From NCBI RefSeq assembly GCF_029223195.1, contig NZ_JARHUF010000003.1, positions 186,001 to 250,000 of the forward strand: a stretch of DNA of 64,000 nucleotides, given 5' to 3'. Below are positions 18,178-27,136 of the stretch, piece by piece. The notes below the pieces were generated by a model. That model had not been told where the DNA came from, made no database searches, and saw only the letters and a list, made by a program, of their open reading frames with translations. Origin of the DNA: Vibrio sp. CAU 1672. GTDB taxonomy: Bacteria; Pseudomonadota; Gammaproteobacteria; Enterobacterales; Vibrionaceae. A program made the position numbers and the translations under genes. The first letter of the stretch is position 1, and each line of letters opens with the position of its first letter.

Positions 18178-19356
18178 CTATTCGTTGTACTCAACCCAAG
18201 CGGCGTTCTGATCTGCCGACTCGACACATTTTTCACACAGACGCACACCTTCAATACCCGCATCGATACCCGGGAACCAGATGTCTGCCAGCGCTTGCTG
18301 GTCATCACGTTCAGCCGCATCGAATGCCAGTGCAAAGCGGTGGTACAGGTTCGCCCAGGACTCAAAGTAACCTTCCGCATGTCCGCCACCAACACGGTTG
18401 GCCGCCACACCTTCCGCGTCCTGGTACAGGTAACCCATGCCACGTTCTAATACGCGTGGGGCTTCACCCTGAACTTCATAGCGCAGTTGGTTTGGATACT
18501 CATCCCACCATTCGATAGACGCTTTCGAGCCAACAATGCGGATTTTCTGCTGGTGCATTGAGCCTGCGTTAACCGCCGAAGCCCATAGCGTACCGACGGC
18601 ACCGCCTTTGAACTGCAGCATGATGTGGGCGTTATCTTCCAGTGGTGCACGTGACTTAATAAAGCTCTGGCGCATACAAGACAGGCGATCCACTTCCAGC
18701 CCGGTCATCACTTCACTTAAGTAAAATGCGTGGGTACCGATATCACCCAGCACGTAAGTCGGACCAGAAACTTCCGGGCTCACGCGCCATTTAAGACCTG
18801 GATCATTTTTCTCGTATTCTTCATTGTGGAATCCATGGGCAAATTGCATGTTCACCACGCGGATCTCACCCAAATCACCACGTTTCACCATTTCACGGGC
18901 CTGTTGCACCATCGGGAAACCGCTATAACCGTACATCACGCCAATCACGCGGTTACGCTCCGCGGCGATTTTCTTCAGCTCTTCAGCTTCCGGAGTAGTA
19001 AAAGTAATTGGCTTTTCACATACCACGTGCAGGTTGGCTTCCAGCGCCGCTTTACAGATCTCGTAATGGGTTGAGTTAGGCGTCGCAATAGACACCGCCT
19101 GAATGCCATCTTCACGCTGGGCTTCTTTCTCAAACATCTCTTTATAGTTGGCATAACAACGGTCGCCATCCAGGCCGAGGTTGACACCAAAATCACGGCA
19201 ACGTTCCGGATCCAAATCGAACGCACCGGCAACCAGTTTGAATAAACCATCGCGCTGTGCGGCGTTACGGTGCGAATAACCAATCTGACTGCCACGACCA
19301 CCGCCGACCATAGCCCAACGGATTGGTTGCTCAAAATGACGCTCTTCATTAAACAT
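18178..19356 (-). CDS. Gfo/Idh/MocA family oxidoreductase of the iol cluster
   Basis: A 392-residue NAD(P)-dependent dehydrogenase, distinct from and longer than the iolG product here. The Rossmann motif is in WAMVGGGRGSQIGYSHRNAA, the signature in VVCEKPITFTTPEA (about 110) and the catalytic-region motif in VLGDIGTHAFYLSEV (about 205). Its position between iolD and iolC suggests that it interconverts inositol isomers, for example a scyllo-inositol dehydrogenase. The substrate is not fixed by sequence. TAAGGAG precedes the ATG. Confidence 0.85.
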   Translation of the reverse strand: MFNEERHFEQPIRWAMVGGGRGSQIGYSHRNAAQRDGLFKLVAGAFDLDPERCRDFGVNLGLDGDRCYANYKEMFEKEAQREDGIQAVSIATPNSTHYEICKAALEANLHVVCEKPITFTTPEAEELKKIAAERNRVIGVMYGYSGFPMVQQAREMVKRGDLGEIRVVNMQFAHGFHNEEYEKNDPGLKWRVSPEVSGPTYVLGDIGTHAFYLSEVMTGLEVDRLSCMRQSFIKSRAPLEDNAHIMLQFKGGAVGTLWASAVNAGSMHQQKIRIVGSKASIEWWDEYPNQLRYEVQGEAPRVLERGMGYLYQDAEGVAANRVGGGHAEGYFESWANLYHRFALAFDAAERDDQQALADIWFPGIDAGIEGVRLCEKCVESADQNAAWVEYNE

Positions 19357-19471
19357 GCTTGACTCCTTAGCAGGCTCTTCCCCCGAAGAGCCTAAATTGT
19401 GTTGTTTACGAAACCGAAGTTTCGAACTTGAATTGGCTTAATAAACTTGTGACGAGTTGACCCACACCGGC

Positions 19472-21343
19472 TTACACGCCCGCGCGTTGTGTCGCCCGGC
19501 CTTCTTCCCACGATGCGACTTTTTCTGCCGTCTCGTCGTTGCGGGTCACTTCAGGCAGCCCCACTTCCCACCAGCAGTCACACTTAGACCATGCCGCCGG
19601 AGAGACCGGATCGATATCCACCACAATCACGTAAGTGCGGTCCGCTTCTTTCGCCCGCTGGAACGCGGCATCAAATTCATCGACTGAGGTCAGTTTTTCA
19701 CTGATGGCACCCTGTGCTTCGGCGTGTTTGGCAAAATCGACACGCGCCACTTCACCATCAGGACGACGACAGTCTTCCAGCAGGTTGTTAAACGATTCGT
19801 TACCGGTGTTGTTTTGCAGTTTGTTGATCACCGCAAAGCCGCCGTTGTCACACACCACCACAATCATTTTGTGGCCGGTTAAGACTGACGAGTAGATGTC
19901 GGAGTTTTGGATCATGTATGAACCGTCACCCACCAGTACCACCACGTCGTTGTCTGGGTTAGCGACTTTCGCGCCCCAGCCGCCGGCGATTTCGTAGCCC
20001 ATGCACGAGAAGCCGAACTCAACGTCGAACTTACCGATTTGGTAGTTCTGCCAGTTCATCGCCAGCTCTGCCGGCAGGCCGCCCGCTGCAGTCAGCACCG
20101 TGTCACCCGGCTGCATTGATTGATTCACTTTGCCAATCACTTCTGCGTAAGACGATGTGCCCGGCAGCAGATCCCCTTGTTGTGGATGAGTGCGTCGGTG
20201 CACCAGGGCTTTCCACTCATCAGCTTGTGCTTTTGCGGTTGCTGCCCACTCATCGCTGCTGCGGAAATCACCCAGCAGGTTAGAAAGCTCAACCAAACCA
20301 CGTTTGGCGTCTGCTTTGACCGGGATCGCGCGGTGTTTAATCGCGTCGAAGCGTGCGGTGTTGATCGTCACCAGCTTCATGTCCGGGTTCTTAAATACTG
20401 ACCAGGAGCCGGTAGTAAAGTCTTGCAGGCGCGTGCCGACCGCCAGTACCACATCAGCATGGGCCGCCATATAGTTGGCTGAATCCGAACCCGTTACCCC
20501 GATTGGACCAGCGTTGAGCGGGTTATCCTGCAGCATGGTGGCACGACCGGCGATGGTCTCGACCACTGGAATATTGTGTTGCTTGGCAAACGCCGCCAAC
20601 TCGTCGGTTGCCAGTGAGTAGTGGACGCCGCCACCGGAGATCACCAAAGGTTGTTTCGCGCTCAGCAGCGCCGCTTTGGCATCTTCTAAATCTGCCACTT
20701 CCGGCTCAGGGCGGCGAATGCGGTGAACCTTCTCTGCAAAGAACACTTCAGGGAAATCGTAAGCCACACCCTGGATGTCTTGCGGCAGACCGATAAACGC
20801 CGGGCCACAGGTTTCCGGATCCAGCATGGTGTCAATCGCTTGCGGCAGAGAATGCATCAGCTGAGTCGGAGAAATGATCCGATCCCAGTAGCGGGTCAGC
20901 GGTTTGAATGCGTCGTTACAGGTAATGGACGGATCGTAAAAGTTTTCCGGCTGCTGTAGCACCGGGTCAGGCAGGCGGCTGACGTAAGCGTCACCAGAAA
21001 TAAGAAGTACTGGCAGGCGGTTGGTATGCGCGATACCGGCTGCCGTGATCATGTTGGTTGCGCCCGGGCCAATAGAGCTGGTCGCAATACCAATGCGACG
21101 ACGTAGGTTCGCTTTGGCATAGGCGATTGCTGCTGTCGCCATCGACTGTTCGTTTTGCCCACGCCAGGTCGGAATTTTGTCTTCAATGTTTTTTAGCTGC
21201 TGTCCAAAGCACGTCACGTTCCCGTGACCAAAGATGGCAAATGCCGCACCAAACAGCTGTTCCTTTTTGCCATCAATTTCAATCATTTGAGCAGCTAGGT
21301 ACTGAGCTAGCGCTTCTGCAACAGTTAGGCGTACAGTTTTCAT
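19472..21343 (-). CDS. iolD: 3D-(3,5/4)-trihydroxycyclohexane-1,2-dione hydrolase
   Basis: A 623-residue thiamine-diphosphate enzyme. Family features include FAIFGHGNVTCFGQ near the N-terminus, with the region carrying the ThDP-activating glutamate not mapped here. The C-terminal ThDP/Mg motif is GDGSYMIQNSDIY (about residue 475), followed by VVVCDNGGFAVIN. It opens the inositol-derived ring to 5-deoxy-glucuronate. The ATG at 21343 was chosen because GGGGAA sits directly upstream; a TTG extension would overlap it. It lies 111 bases downstream of iolE. Confidence 0.95.
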   Translation of the reverse strand: MKTVRLTVAEALAQYLAAQMIEIDGKKEQLFGAAFAIFGHGNVTCFGQQLKNIEDKIPTWRGQNEQSMATAAIAYAKANLRRRIGIATSSIGPGATNMITAAGIAHTNRLPVLLISGDAYVSRLPDPVLQQPENFYDPSITCNDAFKPLTRYWDRIISPTQLMHSLPQAIDTMLDPETCGPAFIGLPQDIQGVAYDFPEVFFAEKVHRIRRPEPEVADLEDAKAALLSAKQPLVISGGGVHYSLATDELAAFAKQHNIPVVETIAGRATMLQDNPLNAGPIGVTGSDSANYMAAHADVVLAVGTRLQDFTTGSWSVFKNPDMKLVTINTARFDAIKHRAIPVKADAKRGLVELSNLLGDFRSSDEWAATAKAQADEWKALVHRRTHPQQGDLLPGTSSYAEVIGKVNQSMQPGDTVLTAAGGLPAELAMNWQNYQIGKFDVEFGFSCMGYEIAGGWGAKVANPDNDVVVLVGDGSYMIQNSDIYSSVLTGHKMIVVVCDNGGFAVINKLQNNTGNESFNNLLEDCRRPDGEVARVDFAKHAEAQGAISEKLTSVDEFDAAFQRAKEADRTYVIVVDIDPVSPAAWSKCDCWWEVGLPEVTRNDETAEKVASWEEGRATQRAGV

Positions 21344-21454
21344 TGTGTTCCCCGGTAGTATCAAACTTTTTGCTTAATCAGCGGTATCATTGCCGCAGCT
21401 TGATTGAGGGGGCACGCCCCCTCTTCCTTGCATTACTGCTTATATTGGTAAGGT

Positions 21455-22348
21455 TTACAGGCCGTACTTGTTCGCGTAGCCGGTGATGTTTTCGTAAGCG
21501 GTTTTCGCGTAAGTCAGCGGGTTAGCTTTGGCAGGGTCCTGCTCTGCTTCCACCAGCAGCCAGCCTTGGTAGTTACGCTCTTTCAGGGCTGCAAACACGT
21601 CGTCGTAATCCACGTCACCGGTACCAGGTACGGTGAACACACCATCAAGTACTGCGTTAAGGAAAGATTTATCCGCTTCGCGTGCCGCTTTCATCACGTC
21701 CAGGCGCAGATCTTTAAAGTGCATGTGACCAATGCGGTGACCCCAGCGCTTGATCATCGTAACCGGGTTACCACCACCGTATGTGATGTGGCCGGTATCC
21801 AGCGTCAGGTAAACCGCATCGCCAGTCAGCTCCATCATGATGTTGATGTCGTCTTCTGTTTCACAGATGGTACCCACGTGATGGTGGTAAGACAGTTTGA
21901 TGCCGTGTTCATTCAGCAGGTACTCTGCTACGCGAGTCAGCTTGGCACAGTATGTTTTCCACTCATCCATCGTCAGGATCACACGCTGAGACAGCGGTGT
22001 GTTGATGTCACCGTGAACGGTGTTGCTGACCTCACCAAATACCATCGCTTTACAGCCAGCCGCTTTGAGCAGTTTGATGTGATCTTGCATCGCTTCGATC
22101 TCTTCTTCTGCTGACAGCTTCATCAGGTTACCGCTGTACCAGCCCGAAGCGAGGACCAAACCATGTTTTTCCAACAGAGGAATAAGCACTTCTGGGTCAC
22201 GTGGGTATTTCGTACCCAGTTCCGTACCGGTGAACCCGGCTTCAGCCATTTCACTCAAGCACCTTTCCAAAGGGATGTCACCACCCAGCTCAGGCATGTC
22301 ATCGTTGGTCCAGGTCAGTGGGCTGATTCCATATTGCACGTTGCTCAT
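21455..22348 (-). CDS. iolE: Inosose dehydratase
   Basis: A 297-residue TIM-barrel enzyme that begins MSNVQYGISPLTWTNDDMPE, typical of IolE. Conserved segments are FTGTELGTKYPRDPE, LSYHHHVGTICETEDDI (about 155), TLDTGHITYGGG (about 182) and HMHFKDLR (about 210), which carry metal ligands. It dehydrates scyllo-inosose. It is the first gene of the leftward iol operon, with CGGAG as ribosome-binding site, and the operator-containing divergent region lies immediately upstream. Confidence 0.95.
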   Translation of the reverse strand: MSNVQYGISPLTWTNDDMPELGGDIPLERCLSEMAEAGFTGTELGTKYPRDPEVLIPLLEKHGLVLASGWYSGNLMKLSAEEEIEAMQDHIKLLKAAGCKAMVFGEVSNTVHGDINTPLSQRVILTMDEWKTYCAKLTRVAEYLLNEHGIKLSYHHHVGTICETEDDINIMMELTGDAVYLTLDTGHITYGGGNPVTMIKRWGHRIGHMHFKDLRLDVMKAAREADKSFLNAVLDGVFTVPGTGDVDYDDVFAALKERNYQGWLLVEAEQDPAKANPLTYAKTAYENITGYANKYGL

Positions 22349-22475
22349 TTTTATTCTCCGACAATGTTTGCGTTATTTAATTAGTAGTGTGAAGAGAAAA
22401 GCTCCGGTTCTAACGATACTTTTCATTCAACGATTTTGTTTCACTGAGGATTACATTAACTCAAAAATTCCAGTT

Positions 22476-22491
22476 TGAAAAATATTTTTCA
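22476..22491. promoter_or_regulatory. Candidate IolR operator 1
   Basis: TGAAAAATATTTTTCA is a perfect 16-bp palindrome, 128 bases upstream of iolE. Two more copies of the TGAAAAA-(Y/A)-ATTTT-(Y)CA pattern occur in the same divergent region, which makes a specific operator likely. The RpiR-type regulator of the cluster is the obvious candidate. Confidence 0.72.
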
Positions 22492-22626
22492 CCTAAGAAT
22501 TACGATGTCATGGATTTGTAAAAAAATGGAAAAGCCCAATAAACTCAAGCCCTGCAAGCAAATCAGATCTAGATCTCATTTTATTTTTTGTGTTAAAAAT
22601 CAACAAATTAAACAGCATGCACAAAA

Positions 22627-22642
22627 TGAAAAACATTTTCCA
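22627..22642. promoter_or_regulatory. Candidate IolR operator 2
   Basis: TGAAAAACATTTTCCA differs from operator 1 at three positions and keeps the dyad nearly intact. It lies mid-way between the divergent genes. Confidence 0.6.
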
Positions 22643-22733
22643 TTATTTGATTTAGCTAACACTTCAGAACAAAAAGCGCACAGGGCGCTGGCCGAATTGG
22701 CCAAGAGTAAATATGATGAAAACGACCGATAAA

Positions 22734-22749
22734 TGAAAAATAATTTTCA
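22734..22749. promoter_or_regulatory. Candidate IolR operator 3
   Basis: TGAAAAATAATTTTCA, extended to ATGAAAAATAATTTTCAT (22733-22750), is a near-perfect palindrome about 140 bases upstream of the transporter gene. It would allow co-repression of iolE and transporter promoters. Confidence 0.7.
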
Positions 22750-22887
22750 TTGATAATATAAACATAAAATGTCGGCAACATTGATACCAATACTCGTACC
22801 CTACAAAACAGAGTATTGGCCATAACCCAGCTTGATCTTATTCGATGGTTAAGGGAGAGTTTGGGGATCTAATAAAGGAAAAAAACA

Positions 22888-24330
22888 ATGGAAGCTATAT
22901 CCAAGGCCGAAGCTCGAAAGCATAATATTGCTTATATCGTTAGGATTTGTTGTATCGCTGCACTAGGAGGTATCTTACTCGGATATGATACCGCCGTGAT
23001 CTCCGGGGCAATTGGACCGATCCGCGAGCATTTCGGGCTCTCCCCCGCCCAAACCGGCTGGGCAGTGTCCAGCGTAGTATTAGGCAGTATTCTTGGTGCC
23101 GTGAGTGCTGGCTGGTCTGCCCTCAAATACGGCCGACGCAATACCCTTTTTATCGCCGCCATCCTCTTCATGATCTCCGCCATCGGCTCCGCCCTCGCTC
23201 AAACCTTTAGTTTCTATGTTGTACTGCGTATCGTTGGTGGTGTGGCAGTCGGTTTGGCCTGTGTGGTGTCACCGATGTACATGTCCGAAGTGGCGCCAAA
23301 AGATTTCCGCGGCCGGGCAGTGAGTATGTTCCAGCAGTCTGCGGTTATCGGTCAGACCGGGGTGTTCTATGTTAACTACCTGATAGCCAAAGGCATGTCA
23401 GAAGCCTGGCTGGTCGATCTGGGCTGGCGCTGGATGCTGGGTTCTGAAGTCATTCCTGCTGCCCTGTTTGGCATGCTGCTGTTCCTGATCCCTGAATCAC
23501 CTCGCTGGTTGGTACTGAAAGGCAAAATTGCCGAAGCCAAAGACACCCTCTCACGCATTTCAAATCCAAAACATGCTGAGCAATTAATCGGTGAAATTCA
23601 GGCATCACTGACAGAAAGCCGCGGTGCAAACAAAAACAAAGTCAGCCTGCGCTCACCGCTGCTATTTGCGATCCTGGTGATTGGTACCTTCGTTGCGGCC
23701 GCTCAGCAGCTGACGGGGATCAACGTGATCATGTACTACACCCCTGAAATCTTAAAACCTATCACCGGTTCAACCGAAAATGCCCTGTTCCAGACCACGT
23801 TTGTCGGCATTGTGTTTATCGCCGGTAACGCACTGGGTATGTACCTGATTGATAAAGTTGGCCGTCTACCGCTAATGAAATACGGTACATTTGGTTGTGC
23901 TCTGGGCATGTTTGTCGTCGGTTACGTGCTTTACCAACAAACTGAAGGCTACGCGGCACTGTTCGCATTGTGTCTGTATGTGGTCTCTTACGCGACCTCA
24001 TGGGGCTGTGCATGCTGGACGATGATTTCCGAGATTTTCCCCAACAGCATCCGTTCCCGAGCAATGGCAATTGCCGTCGGAGCACAGTGGTTCACCGGTT
24101 TCCTTGTGACCCAATCTTTCCCGATGCTGAACGAAAACCCATACCTGAAAGAGCAGTTTAACGGCGCATTCAGCTTCTGGTTGTTCGGCGTTCTGTCGAT
24201 CATCTGTATGTTCATCGTCGTTAAGTACGTGCCTGAAACCAAAGGCGTCAGCTTAGAGAAAATGGAACAAGCAATGGCAGAAAAATTAGGCAAAAAAGTA
24301 CCGGAAAGTGCGAGCGAAGCACGTGCATAA
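22888..24330 (+). CDS. iolT: MFS sugar porter, probable myo-inositol:proton symporter
   Basis: A 480-residue 12-helix transporter of the sugar porter family. Signatures present: GGILLGYDTAVISGAI in helix 1, the helix 2-3 loop KYGRRNTLF, PESPRWLVLKGK at the central loop (about residue 200), QQLTGINVIMYY in helix 7 (about 272) and VPETKGVSLE at the end. Position divergent from iolE across shared operators supports inositol as substrate; xylose or galactose porters are similar. AAGGAA precedes the ATG. Monocistronic with its own terminator. Confidence 0.88.
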   Translation: MEAISKAEARKHNIAYIVRICCIAALGGILLGYDTAVISGAIGPIREHFGLSPAQTGWAVSSVVLGSILGAVSAGWSALKYGRRNTLFIAAILFMISAIGSALAQTFSFYVVLRIVGGVAVGLACVVSPMYMSEVAPKDFRGRAVSMFQQSAVIGQTGVFYVNYLIAKGMSEAWLVDLGWRWMLGSEVIPAALFGMLLFLIPESPRWLVLKGKIAEAKDTLSRISNPKHAEQLIGEIQASLTESRGANKNKVSLRSPLLFAILVIGTFVAAAQQLTGINVIMYYTPEILKPITGSTENALFQTTFVGIVFIAGNALGMYLIDKVGRLPLMKYGTFGCALGMFVVGYVLYQQTEGYAALFALCLYVVSYATSWGCACWTMISEIFPNSIRSRAMAIAVGAQWFTGFLVTQSFPMLNENPYLKEQFNGAFSFWLFGVLSIICMFIVVKYVPETKGVSLEKMEQAMAEKLGKKVPESASEARA

Positions 24331-24348
24331 GGTAACTTAATGTTTTAC

Positions 24349-24382
24349 AAAGGGAACAGGTGCTGACACTTGTTCCCTTTTT
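24349..24382 (+). terminator. Terminator after iolT
   Basis: AAAGGGAACA, 12-base loop, TGTTCCCTTTTT. The T-run ends shortly before the ribosome-binding site of the following LysR gene. Confidence 0.88.
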
Positions 24383-24399
24383 GCTTTGGAGGTCACCAC

Positions 24400-25290
24400 A
24401 TGCTCGATAAAATGGCATTCTTTGTCTACGTGATCCGCTCCGGATCCATCTCCTCTGCCGCGAGAAGATTCAATATCTCAGTCTCCGCCGGCAGCCGCTG
24501 GTTACAGGAGTTGGAACACCACTTTGGTACCACCCTTTGCCGCCGCTCCAACCGCCTGCTGGAAGCCACCCAGGCCGGCCATACCCTGTATGAAGAGTTT
24601 TCACCGTTAGTCGATAGTGCCGAAAGGATCAGCCGTAAACTGGAGGATTTTCAGGACAGTGAAAAAGGCCACATCAACATCGCCTGTACGCCGGTCTACG
24701 CCAACCACTACCTGATGGAAAGGATTGCCCGTTACTCGAAACAGAACCCCAAAGTGACGTTTAATATTAATGTCACTCCCTGGGCATTGGATCATGCCAG
24801 CACCTGTGACCTGATGATCAGTGCCAACGCCAGTTTTCAGGGCTACCGCGAAAAAGATTTACTGCTGGTCAAACGTGAGTTAATGCAGTGCCCGTTTGTT
24901 GTCGTCGCGGCTCCGCAATATCTCGAACAGCACTGCCTCCCAACCCAACCGGAATGCTTACGGGATCATGCCTGCCTGATGGCCACCACCCTGACCGGCA
25001 GCAATGACTGGATATTTCGTCAGGGTATGGAAAACATGGTGCTGAAGGTGCCGAAAACCATTGAAGTCAACGACAGTGATCTACTGCTTAGTGGCGCATT
25101 AAAAGGGGCCGGTATTGCCTACCTGCCCCAGTTTGTGACTAAAGCCGCGATGGCCAACGGGGAGTTAGTGCCATTACTGGAAGAGTACCAAACCAGTATC
25201 TGGAGCCTGAACCTTTACTACCATTCACCGAAAACGGCTTCTCCGGTGGCGACTAAATTTAAACAGTTCTTGCTCGATAATCCGTGCTGA
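24400..25290 (+). CDS. LysR-family transcriptional regulator
   Basis: A 296-residue LTTR. The N-terminal winged HTH (residues 1-60: MLDKMAFFVYVIRSGSISSA, then ARRFNISVSAGSRWLQELE) and a periplasmic-binding-like effector domain (from about 90) are complete. The start at 24400 follows GGAGGT at seven bases; the upstream in-frame start lies inside the iolT terminator and was rejected. Its target is unknown. It is convergent with the TauE/SafE gene and close to the isomerase and CoA-transferase genes, which are candidates. Confidence 0.88.
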   Translation: MLDKMAFFVYVIRSGSISSAARRFNISVSAGSRWLQELEHHFGTTLCRRSNRLLEATQAGHTLYEEFSPLVDSAERISRKLEDFQDSEKGHINIACTPVYANHYLMERIARYSKQNPKVTFNINVTPWALDHASTCDLMISANASFQGYREKDLLLVKRELMQCPFVVVAAPQYLEQHCLPTQPECLRDHACLMATTLTGSNDWIFRQGMENMVLKVPKTIEVNDSDLLLSGALKGAGIAYLPQFVTKAAMANGELVPLLEEYQTSIWSLNLYYHSPKTASPVATKFKQFLLDNPC

Positions 25291-25297
25291 TACCGAT

Positions 25298-26050
25298 TTA
25301 AACAAGCAGCGCCACGACACCATCCCAGGTAAGCTTGGCACCGGAGAGAAACAGGAACAGATAGCAAAGCTGGTAGATTTTTTCCTGGCTGACCCGGTGT
25401 AACAATGCCACACCCAACTTAACCCCAACCGGCGCCAGCGGGATCAACACCAACGCCGTCATCAGGTTAGTGCTATCGAACTCCCCCAACCAGAAATAAG
25501 GCACCAGTTTCACCACGTTGATGATTGCAAACAGGACCGCCATGGTGGCGATTAAAGTCACTTTCGGCAGGCGCAACGGCAACAGATAAATGCTCGCCGG
25601 ACCGCCCCCGGCATGAATGGCAGTACTGGAAAAACCGCTCAGGGCGCTCCACAACCAGACACCAAATGTGCCTGTTTTGGCTGGCGGGTTTGTTCCACGT
25701 AACCAATACTGCAGACAGAATAACAATGACAACACGCCAACGGTCAGTTTCAGTCCCGCTTCCGGCGTGATGCGTAAAAACAGCCCGGCCAGTACCACCC
25801 CTAAAATAGCGCCCGGTAACATGGCTTTGAGCACCTGATAATCGGCACTGCGGTAATGATGGCGCACAGCGAAGGCGTCCATCACCAGCAAGATCGGCAG
25901 CAAAATTGCTGCCGCTTGCGTCGGCGGTACCACCAGCGCCATCATCGGCACCGCGAGAATACCCAGCGCCCCGCCTAACCCACCTTTACCGATGCCGTAC
26001 ACCAATACCGCAGGAACGGCGAGGAAGTAAAACCAAGGTTCACTGAGCAT
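25298..26050 (-). CDS. TauE/SafE family permease
   Basis: A 250-residue polytopic membrane protein with about seven or eight hydrophobic helices. Family features are the repeated glycine/proline-rich segment GIGKGGLGGALGILAVPMMAL near the N-terminus and FSSTAIHAGGGPASIYLLPL near residue 140. Members export sulfite, sulfoacetate or other organic anions. The isomerase gene upstream on the same strand is 20 bases away, so the two probably form an operon; the substrate is then likely an organic acid related to that pathway. Confidence 0.85.
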   Translation of the reverse strand: MLSEPWFYFLAVPAVLVYGIGKGGLGGALGILAVPMMALVVPPTQAAAILLPILLVMDAFAVRHHYRSADYQVLKAMLPGAILGVVLAGLFLRITPEAGLKLTVGVLSLLFCLQYWLRGTNPPAKTGTFGVWLWSALSGFSSTAIHAGGGPASIYLLPLRLPKVTLIATMAVLFAIINVVKLVPYFWLGEFDSTNLMTALVLIPLAPVGVKLGVALLHRVSQEKIYQLCYLFLFLSGAKLTWDGVVALLV

Positions 26051-26070
26051 AGCGTCTTCCCATATCTGAT

Positions 26071-26958
26071 TTACGCCACGATTTGCGCCAGATAATTGCG
26101 GCTGCGCTTCAGATCACGGCAAACTTGCGTTATATCATTGGTGCTGTGCTCATGTTCCACCACGATCCAGCCTTGGTAGTCATTAGCTTTCAGGGCATTC
26201 ATCACCTGACGGAGCTTAATGTCACCGTCCCCCAGCGGCGTGATCAGGCCGTTACTGTAAGCCTCCACCCATTCCAGTTTATCCCGGATCGCGATTCTGA
26301 GTTTCTCTGTGGAGACATCCTTAACATGGACGTGCTCAATTCGTGCGCCGTATTGGCGGATCAGCGCGAGCGGATCCATACCATCGAGGAAGGCATGGCC
26401 GATATCGATACACAGTCCAAGCCTGGACGCCGGGATCTGGCTCATCACAAAATCAATCTCTTCCTTATAACTGATGTAGCCGCCCACTCCAGGATGCAAC
26501 AAACAGCGCAAACCATACTTCCCGGCCACTTGGATGATACGCTCAAGATTGGCGATAAAATTGCGTTTAGCATTTACATTCAAGCGCGGCGCAGTAACAC
26601 TCTGGCCGATATAGCCGTAGCGCTCGGGGTGGATCCCCTCCATCACCAGCAAGGTTGTCACGCCCAGCGCTGCTAAACGCTGACACACGTTCTCGGTCTG
26701 TTCTAAAATGGCCGGCATCTTGGCACCATCGCAAAACGGCTGCTGAATTTTACCGGCGCACATCTGTAAACCGCGCACACGAAAAGCGCTCTTCAGCAGA
26801 TCCGCATCGGGCGGGAAAAAGCCATCCGGCCCCAGTTCGATACCACGAAAACCACTTTCACTGGCATCCATCAACACCTTTCCCCAACTTGGGTTGGCCG
26901 CATCAGAGGCCTCTTCAATTCCCCAGCAGCAAGGGGCACAAGCAATTCGATCAAGCAT
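26071..26958 (-). CDS. TIM-barrel sugar isomerase/epimerase, IolE-like
   Basis: A 295-residue member of the xylose isomerase-like TIM barrel superfamily. Visible motifs: GFRGIELGPDGFFP, CLLHPGVGGYISYKEEI, LGLCIDIGHAFLDGMDP (about 185), RIEHVHVKDV (about 210) and WIVVEHEHS near the end, all typical metal-ligand positions. It resembles IolE/IolI in general but its substrate is unknown. The ATG at 26958 was chosen because AGGAG is eight bases upstream. It is transcribed with the TauE/SafE gene. Confidence 0.82.
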   Translation of the reverse strand: MLDRIACAPCCWGIEEASDAANPSWGKVLMDASESGFRGIELGPDGFFPPDADLLKSAFRVRGLQMCAGKIQQPFCDGAKMPAILEQTENVCQRLAALGVTTLLVMEGIHPERYGYIGQSVTAPRLNVNAKRNFIANLERIIQVAGKYGLRCLLHPGVGGYISYKEEIDFVMSQIPASRLGLCIDIGHAFLDGMDPLALIRQYGARIEHVHVKDVSTEKLRIAIRDKLEWVEAYSNGLITPLGDGDIKLRQVMNALKANDYQGWIVVEHEHSTNDITQVCRDLKRSRNYLAQIVA

Positions 26959-27136
26959 GTCTGATTCTCCTGAATTAATCCCCCTCAACCTTAAGATTCC
27001 ATGCAGCAAAAGTGCGTGATGTGTCCCTCGTTTGTATTTTGCATTTTCGCAAAGCGGCTTTGAATTCCTGGCTATATCACAACCACTTCTGCCCGCCGTA
27101 GACTGGAAAGGAAAGACAGATTACGGAGTAAACGTT

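Noticed and set aside
22475..22732. 85-codon plus-strand frame in the iolE-iolT spacer
   Set aside because: It spans two of the palindromic operators, has no ribosome-binding site and no family resemblance; the region is better explained as regulatory.
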